Source of the DNA: DATBLE01 sp036555585
GTDB taxonomy: Bacteria; Actinomycetota; Thermoleophilia; Gaiellales; Gaiellaceae
DNA: 64,000 nucleotides
Direction of reading: 5' to 3'
Assembly (NCBI GenBank): GCA_036555585.1
Contig: DATBLE010000019.1
Span: 56,510-120,509, forward strand
The notes under the pieces are model-generated. The model searched no databases. It saw nothing but the letters and a program-made list of their open reading frames with translations, and was not told the origin of the DNA. Below are positions 8,786 to 16,277 of the stretch, one piece after another (positions within the stretch are counted from its first letter, which is position 1; every line of letters starts with the position of its first letter). A program made the position numbers and the translations under genes.

Positions 8786-10109
8786 CGTCGCCCTGACACG
8801 CACCCCGTTCCTCGAGCCGCTCTACACGGCCGGCGAGATGAAGGCGGCCGAGGCCGGGCACGACGTGCAGACGCTGATGGATCGCGCCGGGCGGGCGGTG
8901 GCGGAGGAGGCGCTTCGGCGCTATCCCGACGCCCGCTCGTTCGCCGCGGTCTGCGGGGGCGGAGCCAACGGCGGCGACGGCCGGATCGCCCTCGACGTCC
9001 TGCGCGCGGCCGGGCGCACGGCCCGGGAGGGCACCGAGGGCGACGTCCTGATCGACGCGCTGTTCGGCACCGGCTTCACGGGCGAGCCGCGACCCGAGGC
9101 GGCGCGCCTGATCGAGGAGCTCAACGCCGCCGGGGCGCCGATCGTCTCCGTCGACCTGCCCTCGGGCGTCGACGCCGACACCGGCGAGGTGGCCGGGGCG
9201 GCCGTGCGCGCGGACGTGACGGTGACGATGCACGGGCGCAAGGTCGGGCTGGAGGTCGCCCCGGGCCGATTCCGGGCCGGCGACGTGCTCGTCGCCGACA
9301 TCGGGCTCGAGCACGCCGAGACGAGGGCTGCGGTCGTGGCGTCCGGGGTCCTCGGCCTGGTGCCGCACAAGCGCGTGACCGACAACAAGTACACGGCCGG
9401 AGCGCTGCTGGTGGTCGGAGGCTCGCCGGGAATGGCCGGTTCCGTCACCCTGACCGCCTCGGCCGCGTTCCGTGCCGATGCGGGCTACGTGACGATCTGC
9501 TCCGAGGTCGAGCCCCCGGTGCTCGAGGCGGTGAAGCGGCCGCTCGGCGAGGCGCTCGAGGCTGCAGGCCGCCACCGTGCGCTGGCGATCGGCCCCGGGC
9601 TCGGGCGCTCGGACGAGAAGCGCGCGCTCGTGCGGCGCCTGCTCGACGAGACCGACCTCCCGGCCGTCGTCGACGCCGACGCGCTCTTCGGCCTGGAGCC
9701 GCTCCTGCGCGCCGCCGCGACCGTGCTCACGCCGCACGAGGGCGAGCTGGGCAGGCTGCTCGGGCGCGAGTCGACCTGGGTGGCGGCCCACCGCCTGGCG
9801 GCCGTGACCGAGGCGGCGGAGCGCTTCGGCTGCATCTGCCTGCTGAAGGGTGCGGACGCGCTGATCGCCGCCCCCGGAGAGGGCCTGCTGGTGGCGGCGC
9901 TCGGGCCGCCCTCGCTCGCCACCGCGGGGACCGGCGACGTGCTCACCGGCGTGATCGGCGCCTTCCTGGCCAAGGGCATGGACGCACGGACGGCGGCCGC
10001 CGCCGGCGCGGTCGCCTGCGACGTCGCCGCCAGGCTCGGGCCGTCGCGCGGGCTGATCGCCTCGGACGTGGTCGGGTTGCTGCCGGCCGCGCTCGAGTCG
10101 GCAGGCTGA
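8778..10109 (+). CDS. nnr: Bifunctional NAD(P)H-hydrate epimerase / ADP-dependent dehydratase
   Basis: Repairs hydrated NAD(P)H. N-terminal YjeF epimerase domain (about residues 15-195) with CGGGANGGDG and DLPSGVDADTGEV; C-terminal ribokinase-like dehydratase (about 200-443) with HKRVTDNKYTAG, IGPGLGRS, LTPHEGELGRL and the catalytic ATAGTGDVLTG. At 443 residues it is shorter than the roughly 500 of E. coli YjeF: between ALDVLRAAGR and DVLIDALFGTG only about ten residues remain of the usual roughly 40. GTG start, 8 nt inside acpS; its stop shares one base with the alr ATG. Confidence 0.9.
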   Translation: MSDVALTRTPFLEPLYTAGEMKAAEAGHDVQTLMDRAGRAVAEEALRRYPDARSFAAVCGGGANGGDGRIALDVLRAAGRTAREGTEGDVLIDALFGTGFTGEPRPEAARLIEELNAAGAPIVSVDLPSGVDADTGEVAGAAVRADVTVTMHGRKVGLEVAPGRFRAGDVLVADIGLEHAETRAAVVASGVLGLVPHKRVTDNKYTAGALLVVGGSPGMAGSVTLTASAAFRADAGYVTICSEVEPPVLEAVKRPLGEALEAAGRHRALAIGPGLGRSDEKRALVRRLLDETDLPAVVDADALFGLEPLLRAAATVLTPHEGELGRLLGRESTWVAAHRLAAVTEAAERFGCICLLKGADALIAAPGEGLLVAALGPPSLATAGTGDVLTGVIGAFLAKGMDARTAAAAGAVACDVAARLGPSRGLIASDVVGLLPAALESAG

Positions 10110-11128
10110 TGCGCTCGGAGATCACGATCGACCTCGGGGCGCTGCGCCGGAACGCCCGTGTCCTGCTGGAGGCGCTCGCGGGTGCGGAGCTATGGGCAGT
10201 GGTCAAGGCAGACGGCTACGGCCACGGTGCCGCCGACGTCGCCGGTGCGGCGCTCGCCTCCGGAGCGACCGCCCTCTGCGCGGCCACCGTCGCCGAGGGC
10301 CGTGCGCTGCGGGCCGCGGTTCCGGGGGCGAGGATCGTCATCCTGGGGCCGAGTTCAGACGACGAGGTCGCGTCGGCGCGCGAGGCGCGGCTCGAGCTGG
10401 TCGTGGCCGACGACCGCCGCCCGCCCGACGGCATCGCCGTCCACCTGAAGCTCGACACCGGGATGGGCCGCTGGGGCCTCTCGGAGCTGCCCGCCCCGCC
10501 CAAGCAGGTGGTCGGCCTGATGTCCCACCTGGCCACCGCCGACAGCGACCCGGCGTTCGCGGAGCTGCAGATCGAGCGCTTCCGCGAGGCGACGGCGCCC
10601 CACGCGAGCCTCACCCGCCACATCGCGAACAGCGCGGCCGCGCTCAGGCTGCCGTCGGCCCGGTTCGACGCTGCCCGGTGCGGGATCGCGCTCTACGGCC
10701 TCTCCCCGTTCGGCGCCGACCCGGCCGACGACGGGCTGGAGCCGGTGCTCGGCTGGCGCAGCGAGCTCGCCCAGGTCAAGCTCCTCGACGTGGGAGAGAG
10801 CACCGGCTACGGGCGGCGCTTCGTGGCCGAGCGGCCGACGTGGATCGGGATCGTGCCGGTCGGCTACGGCGACGGGTTCCGCCGCGATCTGACCGGCACG
10901 TCCGTCCGCGTCGGCGACGAGCTGCGGACGGTCGTCGGGACGATCTCGATGGACGCGTTCGCGGTGGAGCTCCCCGAACGGGTGCCCGTCGGAACGCAAG
11001 TGACGCTGATCGGCGACGGCGTACTCGCGGACGACCACGCTCGCGTGGCGGGAACGATCTCGTACGAGCTCGCCTGCGGCATCGACCCGAGCCCGACCCG
11101 AGCGCGGCGGACGGTCGTCGATGCGTAG
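10109..11128 (+). CDS. alr: Alanine racemase
   Basis: PLP enzyme making D-alanine for peptidoglycan. Lys33 in AVVKADGYGHG is the PLP lysine; the Tyr in VGYGDGFRRD is the expected second catalytic base; GTISMDAFAVEL and the C-terminal ELACGIDPSPTR complete the beta-domain. 339 residues, somewhat shorter than the common 360-380. ATG 10109 overlaps the nnr stop by one base (TGATG), and the stop lies 8 nt inside the next gene, so it is tightly coupled in an operon. Confidence 0.93.
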   Translation: MRSEITIDLGALRRNARVLLEALAGAELWAVVKADGYGHGAADVAGAALASGATALCAATVAEGRALRAAVPGARIVILGPSSDDEVASAREARLELVVADDRRPPDGIAVHLKLDTGMGRWGLSELPAPPKQVVGLMSHLATADSDPAFAELQIERFREATAPHASLTRHIANSAAALRLPSARFDAARCGIALYGLSPFGADPADDGLEPVLGWRSELAQVKLLDVGESTGYGRRFVAERPTWIGIVPVGYGDGFRRDLTGTSVRVGDELRTVVGTISMDAFAVELPERVPVGTQVTLIGDGVLADDHARVAGTISYELACGIDPSPTRARRTVVDA

Positions 11129-12146
11129 CCTCGCCACCGTGGCGGAGATCCTGACCGGAGAAGACGCGTGGGTCGTCGGCGGCGCCGTCCGCGACGAGCT
11201 GCTCGGGCGAACCGCCCTCGACCTGGACGTCACCTGTCTCGACCCGGAGCGCGCCGCGCGGGCCCTGGTGGCGCGGGAGGGCGACGCGGTCTTTCCGCTG
11301 AACGAGGAGTTCGGTGCCTGGCGGGTCGTGCTCGGCGGCGGCCGGACGGTCGACTTCGCGCCGCTCGAGGGAGGCTCGATCGAAGCCGACCTCGCGGCGC
11401 GGGACTTCACCGTCGACGCGATCGCGCTGCCGGTCGCGGGCGGCGACTACGTCGATCCGTTCGGCGGCCGCGCGGACGTCGAGCGTCGGGCCCTGCGGAC
11501 GGTCTCAAACACGGTGTTCGACGACGACCCGCTCCGGCTCCTGCGCGGGGTGCGACTCGAGGACGAGCTCGGGTTCCGGCTCGACGCGGCGGCGGAGGAG
11601 CTGACGCGCGTCAAGGCGGCGCTGGTGACGCGTGCGGCAGGAGAGCGGATCCTCGACGAGCTGCTGCGGCTGAGCGCCGCCGGGATCGAGCGACTCGGAG
11701 AGCTCGGCCTGCTCGAGCCGCTCGGCGGACGGCTCGACCCACGCCTGCGAGCGTTCGACAGCGCGTGGTTCAGGCTGGCGGTCACGTTCGGCGAGAGCCT
11801 GAGGCGACTGCCGATCCCGGGCGACCTGCGCCGCTTCGTCGGCATCCTGCTCCGGGCCGAGCGACCCGGCGACGCCTCGCCGCGCGCGATCCACCGCTTT
11901 CGTCGCGCGACCGAGCCGTTCGCGTTGGAGGCGCTGGCGTACGTGGGCGCGGCGGAGCTGGCCGGCGCGGTCGCCCAGGCTCGGCGCGTCGACCCGGCCG
12001 AGCCGCTGCTGCGCGGCGACGAGCTCGGCATCGAGCCGGGGCCCGAGGTCGGCCGCCTGCTCGAGCTGATCGCCGAGGAGCGTGCAGCAGGCACGATCTC
12101 CACGAGGGAGGAGGCGCTGGAGCTTGTCCGACGATCGCTGGAGTAG
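11121..12146 (+). CDS. CCA tRNA nucleotidyltransferase / poly(A) polymerase family
   Basis: Class II nucleotidyltransferase of 341 residues. Catalytic head: WVVGGAVRDELLGR, then DLDV with the two metal Asp residues, and RDFTVDAIALPVAG, the conserved RRD-like nucleotide-selection region. The neck DDDPLRLLRGVRLEDELGF is typical. The C-terminal part is helical, with no HD domain seen. It probably adds or repairs CCA on tRNA 3' ends; none of the six tRNA genes in this window obviously encodes CCA. Overlaps alr by 8 nt and the following methyltransferase by 23 nt. Confidence 0.85.
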   Translation: MRSLATVAEILTGEDAWVVGGAVRDELLGRTALDLDVTCLDPERAARALVAREGDAVFPLNEEFGAWRVVLGGGRTVDFAPLEGGSIEADLAARDFTVDAIALPVAGGDYVDPFGGRADVERRALRTVSNTVFDDDPLRLLRGVRLEDELGFRLDAAAEELTRVKAALVTRAAGERILDELLRLSAAGIERLGELGLLEPLGGRLDPRLRAFDSAWFRLAVTFGESLRRLPIPGDLRRFVGILLRAERPGDASPRAIHRFRRATEPFALEALAYVGAAELAGAVAQARRVDPAEPLLRGDELGIEPGPEVGRLLELIAEERAAGTISTREEALELVRRSLE

Positions 12147-12828
12147 GACGGCCGCCAAGCTCGGCGAGCTCGAGGAGGGCCGCCGCGAGGCGTTCACCGA
12201 GGCCGTTCGCCGCTTCGTCCAGCCGCAGGGCGACGAGCACGCGCTCGACCTGGGCGCCGGCACCGGCGCGCTGGCGTTCGCCCTCGCGCCCTACGTCGCC
12301 GACGTGCTGGCGGTCGACACCTCCCCGGAGCTGCTCGACGAGGGGCGGCGGCGCGGCGCCGCGTTCCCGACGGTCACCTTCGTCGAGGGCGACGCGACGA
12401 AGCTGGACGTCAGGCTCGGCTCCTTCGACCTCGCCGGCTGCTCGCGCGTGCTCCACCACGTGCAGCGTCCCGAGATGGTCGTCGCCTCGCTCGCCCGCGC
12501 GATCCGGTTCGGCGGGCACGTGCTCGTGATCGACCAGCTCGCGCCGGCCGACCCGCTCGTCGCCGTCGAGCTCGACCGCTTCGAGCGCGCGCGCGATCCC
12601 GAGCACCACCGGCTCTTGCCCGACGTCGACCTGCGCTCCCTGCTCGAGGCGAACGGGCTCGTGGTCGTCCGGACGAGGTTCACGGAGGAAGAGCGGAGCC
12701 TCGCCTGGTATCTCGACCTCGCCGACTGCGAGGGGGAGGCTCGAGCCAGGGCGGAGGCCCTGGCGCCGCCGTCGCAGACCGCGCACGTCGGCTGGTACCT
12801 CGCGATCAAGCCTCGGGCAGCGGCATAG
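12124..12828 (+). CDS. SAM-dependent methyltransferase (UbiE/class I type)
   Basis: Protein of 234 residues with the SAM-binding motif LDLGAGTGALAFAL, the acidic residue of motif II in LAVDTSPELL, and motif III VEGDATKLDV. GGHVLVIDQLAP is the usual post-motif strand. Start chosen as TTG 12124 (MSDDRWSRTAAKL) because a purine-rich GAGGAGG lies upstream and this N-terminus resembles small-molecule methyltransferases; a longer start at 12082 is possible. It overlaps the nucleotidyltransferase gene. Substrate unknown. Confidence 0.8.
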   Translation: MSDDRWSRTAAKLGELEEGRREAFTEAVRRFVQPQGDEHALDLGAGTGALAFALAPYVADVLAVDTSPELLDEGRRRGAAFPTVTFVEGDATKLDVRLGSFDLAGCSRVLHHVQRPEMVVASLARAIRFGGHVLVIDQLAPADPLVAVELDRFERARDPEHHRLLPDVDLRSLLEANGLVVVRTRFTEEERSLAWYLDLADCEGEARARAEALAPPSQTAHVGWYLAIKPRAAA

Positions 12829-12831
12829 ACT
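12826..12831 (+). promoter_or_regulatory. -10 box TAGACT of the aminopeptidase gene
   Basis: TAGACT lies at the very end of the methyltransferase coding region (it includes the stop TAG), 7 nt before GTG 12839, predicting a leaderless transcript for the M29 aminopeptidase. Confidence 0.5.
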
Positions 12832-12838
12832 CAGGCCG

Positions 12839-14041
12839 GTGGACCAGGACTCCAAGCTCGGGCGCCTGGCCGACCTTGCGGTCAGGCTCGGCGCGAACGT
12901 CCAGCCCGGGCAGATCGTCACGGTCGGAGCCGACCACGGCCAGTTCGAGCTCGCGCGTGCGATCGCCGACTGCGCATACCGACGCGATGCGTCCTTCGTC
13001 GACGTCCAGTACTTCGACCCGTACGTGAAGCGGGCCAGGATCGCCCACGCGTCCGACGACACGCTCGACCTGGTGCCCTCGTGGTACAGCTACCGCATCC
13101 TCGCGCTCGGCACGGAGCGGGCGGCCCGGATCTCCCTCACCGGACCGACCGTCACCGGCCTCCTCGACGATCTCGACCCAGCCAGGGCCGGACGCGACCA
13201 GCTGCCGTTCGTCAAGGAGATCCTCCACGTGATCAACGACCGGACGACGAACTGGACTGTCATCCCGTGCCCGAGCCAGGCGTGGGCGAGCCTCGCCTAT
13301 CCGGACCTCCCGGCGGGGGATGCGCTCGACCGGCTGTGGGAGGAGATCGCGCACGCCTGCCGGCTCGACGAGCCGGACCCGATCGCCGCCTGGAACGAGC
13401 GGGCCGACGCGCTCTCCGTCGCGGCGCAGCGGCTGAACGAACGGCATTTCGACGCGCTGCACTTCGAGGGGCCGGGCACCGACCTCACGGTTGGGCTGCT
13501 GCCGACCTCGACGTTCCACGCGGCGCGGGACGAGACCGTCGACGGCATCGTGCACCTCGCAAACCTGCCGACCGAGGAGGTGTACGCCACCCCGGACCCA
13601 GGGCGCGCCGACGGGGTCGTTCGCTCGACGAAGCCGCTCGTCCTCGGCGACGGGACGATCATCCGCGGGCTGGAGGTCCGGTTCGAGGGCGGCCGGGCGG
13701 TCTCGATCGACGCCGAGCAGGGCGCCGAGGTGATGCGCGGGCGCGCGGCGTTCGACGACGGAGCCTCCCGCCTCGGCGAGGTCGCCCTCGTCGATCGCGA
13801 AGGCCGGATCGGCCGGCTCGGCACCGTGTTCTTCGACACGCTCCTGGACGAGAACGCCGCGAGCCACATCGCCCTCGGCGACGGGTCCGAGCAGGGTCTG
13901 TCCGAGGAGGACCGCGCGCGCCGAAACCAGAGCTCGATCCACATCGACTTCATGATCGGCAGCGACGAGGTCGCCGTCACCGGCATCACCCGCGACGGCG
14001 ACCGCGTGCCCGTCCTGCGCGGCGGCACCTGGCAGATCTGA
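12839..14041 (+). CDS. M29 family aminopeptidase (thermophilic metalloprotease)
   Basis: Protein of 400 residues resembling aminopeptidase T/AmpS, two-metal exopeptidases that trim N-terminal residues from peptides in the cytoplasm. Candidate metal ligands: Glu in NLPTEEVYATPDP, Glu in LGEVALVD, His in DENAASHIALG, and His/Asp in SSIHIDFMIGS. LHFEGPGTDLTVGL is another conserved block. GTG start supported by TAGACT 7 nt upstream and by the family N-terminus. The gene is followed by a hairpin and a convergent SDR gene. Confidence 0.87.
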   Translation: MDQDSKLGRLADLAVRLGANVQPGQIVTVGADHGQFELARAIADCAYRRDASFVDVQYFDPYVKRARIAHASDDTLDLVPSWYSYRILALGTERAARISLTGPTVTGLLDDLDPARAGRDQLPFVKEILHVINDRTTNWTVIPCPSQAWASLAYPDLPAGDALDRLWEEIAHACRLDEPDPIAAWNERADALSVAAQRLNERHFDALHFEGPGTDLTVGLLPTSTFHAARDETVDGIVHLANLPTEEVYATPDPGRADGVVRSTKPLVLGDGTIIRGLEVRFEGGRAVSIDAEQGAEVMRGRAAFDDGASRLGEVALVDREGRIGRLGTVFFDTLLDENAASHIALGDGSEQGLSEEDRARRNQSSIHIDFMIGSDEVAVTGITRDGDRVPVLRGGTWQI

Positions 14042-14045
14042 TAGC

Positions 14046-14070
14046 GCGGGGGAACCCCTGGCTCCCCTGC
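14046..14070. terminator. Hairpin between convergent aminopeptidase and SDR genes
   Basis: Seven-pair stem (14046-14052 with 14064-14070, one G-T pair, 11 nt loop) in the 36 bp gap between the two stop codons. No T run. Likely bidirectional terminator. Confidence 0.45.
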
Positions 14071-14077
14071 GGGCGGA

Positions 14078-14848
14078 TTACATCTTGGGGCCGAAGCGGG
14101 TGTTGAACCAGGCCAGGCCGCGGGAGAAGAGGCCCGGCGTCGAGCCCTGGAGGATCGCGATGCCCCGGAACCACCAGGGGACGAAGCTCTCGCGGCGGTC
14201 GTGCGCGACCGACGCGACGATCGTGCGCGCGATCCGCTCCGGCTGGATCACCGTCCACTCGAGCGTCTTCGGCAGCACGCTGGGCTCGGGGAACCCGGCG
14301 GTGCGGGAGAAGCCGGGCAGAACCGTGTGCACGCGAATGCGCCGCGGGCGTAGCTGGGCGGCGACCGCCCGGGAGAAGGCGAGCTGGGCGTGCTTCGAGG
14401 CGGCGTACGGCCCCGAGGGCGGCAGCGCGACGGTCCCGGCGACGGAGACGACGTTGACGACGTCGGCCGGGGCAGCCGCCTCCAGCGCCGGCAGGAAGGC
14501 ACGCAGGCACCAGATCCCGCCGAAGTAGTTGATCCGCATCGCGTTCTCGATGCGCTCCGGATCCCCGTCGACGAAGTTCGCCCTGGCCGGAACGCCCGCG
14601 TTGTTCACCAGCAGCGCGATCCGCGGGTGCCGGGCGGTGACGCGGGCGGCGAGCGCGTCGACCGCCGTCCGGTCGCCGACGTCGCAGACCTCGGGCTCGG
14701 CGCCGAGCTCGCCGGCGAGCGCGCGGAGCCGCTCCTCGCCGCGGGCGACGAGGACGCAGCGCCAGCCGTCGGCGCTCAGGAGCCGGGCGAGGGCGGCGCC
14801 GATCCCGCTCGACCCGCCGGTGACGACGGCCACTCGTTCCGCAGGCAT
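14078..14848 (-). CDS. Short-chain dehydrogenase/reductase
   Basis: Classical SDR of 256 residues: the nucleotide loop VVTGGSSGIGAALA (TGxxxGxG), the NNAG motif in LLVNNAGVPARA, and the catalytic YAASK with Ser about 13 residues before. The C-terminus WFRGIAILQGSTPGLFSRGL is longer and more hydrophobic than in minimal SDRs, as in DltE/YqjQ-like members. Substrate cannot be assigned. Transcribed divergently from fabI; TAAAGT (minus strand, 14863-14858) lies 9 nt before its ATG. Confidence 0.83.
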   Translation of the reverse strand: MPAERVAVVTGGSSGIGAALARLLSADGWRCVLVARGEERLRALAGELGAEPEVCDVGDRTAVDALAARVTARHPRIALLVNNAGVPARANFVDGDPERIENAMRINYFGGIWCLRAFLPALEAAAPADVVNVVSVAGTVALPPSGPYAASKHAQLAFSRAVAAQLRPRRIRVHTVLPGFSRTAGFPEPSVLPKTLEWTVIQPERIARTIVASVAHDRRESFVPWWFRGIAILQGSTPGLFSRGLAWFNTRFGPKM

Positions 14849-14857
14849 GGGCCACTG

Positions 14858-14867
14858 ACTTTAGACT
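14858..14867. promoter_or_regulatory. Overlapping divergent -10 boxes for the SDR gene and fabI
   Basis: Plus-strand TAGACT (14862-14867) is 8 nt before the fabI ATG; minus-strand TAAAGT (14863-14858) is 9 nt before the SDR ATG. The boxes share two base pairs, and the whole divergent control region between start codons is 27 bp. Confidence 0.5.
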
Positions 14868-14875
14868 CGCGCCCG

Positions 14876-15649
14876 ATGTCGTTCGACGGCAAGCGGGGGC
14901 TCGTGCTCGGAGTCGCGAACAAGCGCTCGATCGCGTGGGCGATCGCGCGGCGGCTCGCCGAGGGCGGTGCGCAGCTCGCCTTCACGTTCCAGGGCGAGCG
15001 GATCGAGTCGAGCGTCCGGGAGCTGGCCGGCTCGGTCGGCAGCCCGCTCGTCACCGAGTGCGACGTGCGCTCGGACGACGACATCCGTCGCGTCTTCGAC
15101 GAGGTGGGGGAGACCTTCGGCGGCTCGCTGGACCTGCTCGTCCACTCCGTCGCCTTCGCGGCCGCCGAGGACCTCGAGGGCCGCTTCACCGACACGCCGC
15201 GCGACCGCTTCTGGATGGCGCTCGACATCTCCGCGTACTCGCTGGTCGCCTGCGCGCGGGCGGCGGAGCCGCTGATGGAGGCTGCGGGCGGCGGCGCGAT
15301 CGTGACCATGACCTACCTCGGCGGCGAGCGCGCCGTGCCCCACTACAACGTCATGGGCGTCGCGAAGGCGACGCTCGACTCCTCGGTCCAGTACCTCGCC
15401 TGGGACCTCGGCCGGAAGAACATCCGGGTCAACGCCGTCTCGGCCGGCCCGGTGCGCACGCTGGCAGCGCGGTCGATCGCGGGCTTCCCGACGATGGAGG
15501 CGATCGTCGAGGAGCGCTCGCCGCTCCACCGTCCGATCGACGCCGACGACGTCGGCGCGGCGGCGGCGTACCTGCTCTCGGACGACGCCAGGAACGTCAC
15601 CGCCACGACGCTCTACGTCGACTCCGGCTACCACGCGGTGGGGATGTAG
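14876..15649 (+). CDS. fabI: Enoyl-[acyl-carrier-protein] reductase (NADH)
   Basis: Last reductive step of fatty-acid elongation. Protein of 257 residues beginning MSFDGKRGLVLGVANKRSIA, the atypical SDR nucleotide loop of FabI/InhA. Catalytic Tyr157 and Lys164 in YNVMGVAK correspond to Tyr156/Lys163 of E. coli FabI. SAGPVRTLAARSIAGF is the typical substrate-loop segment. The ATG is 8 nt after TAGACT, so the mRNA is probably leaderless. Candidate target of triclosan or isoniazid-like inhibitors by family. Confidence 0.93.
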   Translation: MSFDGKRGLVLGVANKRSIAWAIARRLAEGGAQLAFTFQGERIESSVRELAGSVGSPLVTECDVRSDDDIRRVFDEVGETFGGSLDLLVHSVAFAAAEDLEGRFTDTPRDRFWMALDISAYSLVACARAAEPLMEAAGGGAIVTMTYLGGERAVPHYNVMGVAKATLDSSVQYLAWDLGRKNIRVNAVSAGPVRTLAARSIAGFPTMEAIVEERSPLHRPIDADDVGAAAAYLLSDDARNVTATTLYVDSGYHAVGM

Positions 15650-15656
15650 CCAGTGT

Positions 15657-16136
15657 CTAGAGCCAGGGCTTCGCGGTCATCACGAAGACGACCGCGAGCA
15701 GGAGGACGACGTCGAAGCGGGCGACCACCAGGATCCGGCGGATCCGGTACTGCACCTCGGGATCCTCGGGCGAGCGCGTCGGCATCAGCTTGCCGAGCTT
15801 CTTCGACTCCGGGCCGAGGAAGAAGGCTCCGGTGACGAAGGACAGGGCCCAGCCGACGAGCGCGAAGACGACGAAGAACTGGTCGTAGCTCCACGGGCTC
15901 TGGCCGTTCTCCATCAGGCCGAAGCCGAGCGCGAGCACGAGCACCGAGAGGGGCGCGTAGAAGCGCTCGCCGAGCAGGCCGATCTTGCGGGCCAGGCTCG
16001 CCATCTCCGCAGGCGTGTTCTGGCGCAAGGTCAGCAGCGCGTAGATGGTCATCGTCGCGCCGCCGCCGACCCACAGGACGGCGGCCAGGACGTGCCCCGT
16101 CTTGAACCACTCGTACCAGGTGAGGGCCAGCGGCAT
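15657..16136 (-). CDS. DUF2269-like integral membrane protein
   Basis: Protein of 159 residues with four predicted membrane helices. The N-terminal WYEWFKTGHVLAAVLWVGGG carries a His in the first helix, as in DUF2269 and related small haem- or copper-linked membrane proteins. Function unknown. TAGATT (minus strand, 16151-16146) lies 9 nt before the ATG, so it is probably leaderless. The gene lies immediately left of the 39 bp repeat that bounds the haloperoxidase segment. Confidence 0.7.
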   Translation of the reverse strand: MPLALTWYEWFKTGHVLAAVLWVGGGATMTIYALLTLRQNTPAEMASLARKIGLLGERFYAPLSVLVLALGFGLMENGQSPWSYDQFFVVFALVGWALSFVTGAFFLGPESKKLGKLMPTRSPEDPEVQYRIRRILVVARFDVVLLLAVVFVMTAKPWL

Positions 16137-16166
16137 CGGCGCGGGAATCTACCAGCCTGCCCGGTC

Positions 16167-16205
16167 ACGGCAACGCGTAACCGACGACGCGCGCGCCGCG
16201 GGGCT
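16167..16205. repeat. 39 bp direct repeat, left copy
   Basis: Matches 20891-20929 at 36 of 39 positions in the same orientation. On the minus strand it would encode PRGARVVGYALP plus stop, the exact C-terminus of the YfhO-like protein whose gene ends at 20889. All three differences within the repeat are synonymous (GGT/GGC, GCG/GCA, TTG/CTG). No YfhO-like coding continues beside this copy. It looks like a displaced gene end or attachment-site copy. Confidence 0.75.
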
Positions 16206-16277
16206 CCAAGAGCGCCGCAAGGGCCATAGCGGGGGTTTGCCTCTGGGCGCATCCCCGGTCACCATCCCGTCAGGAAG

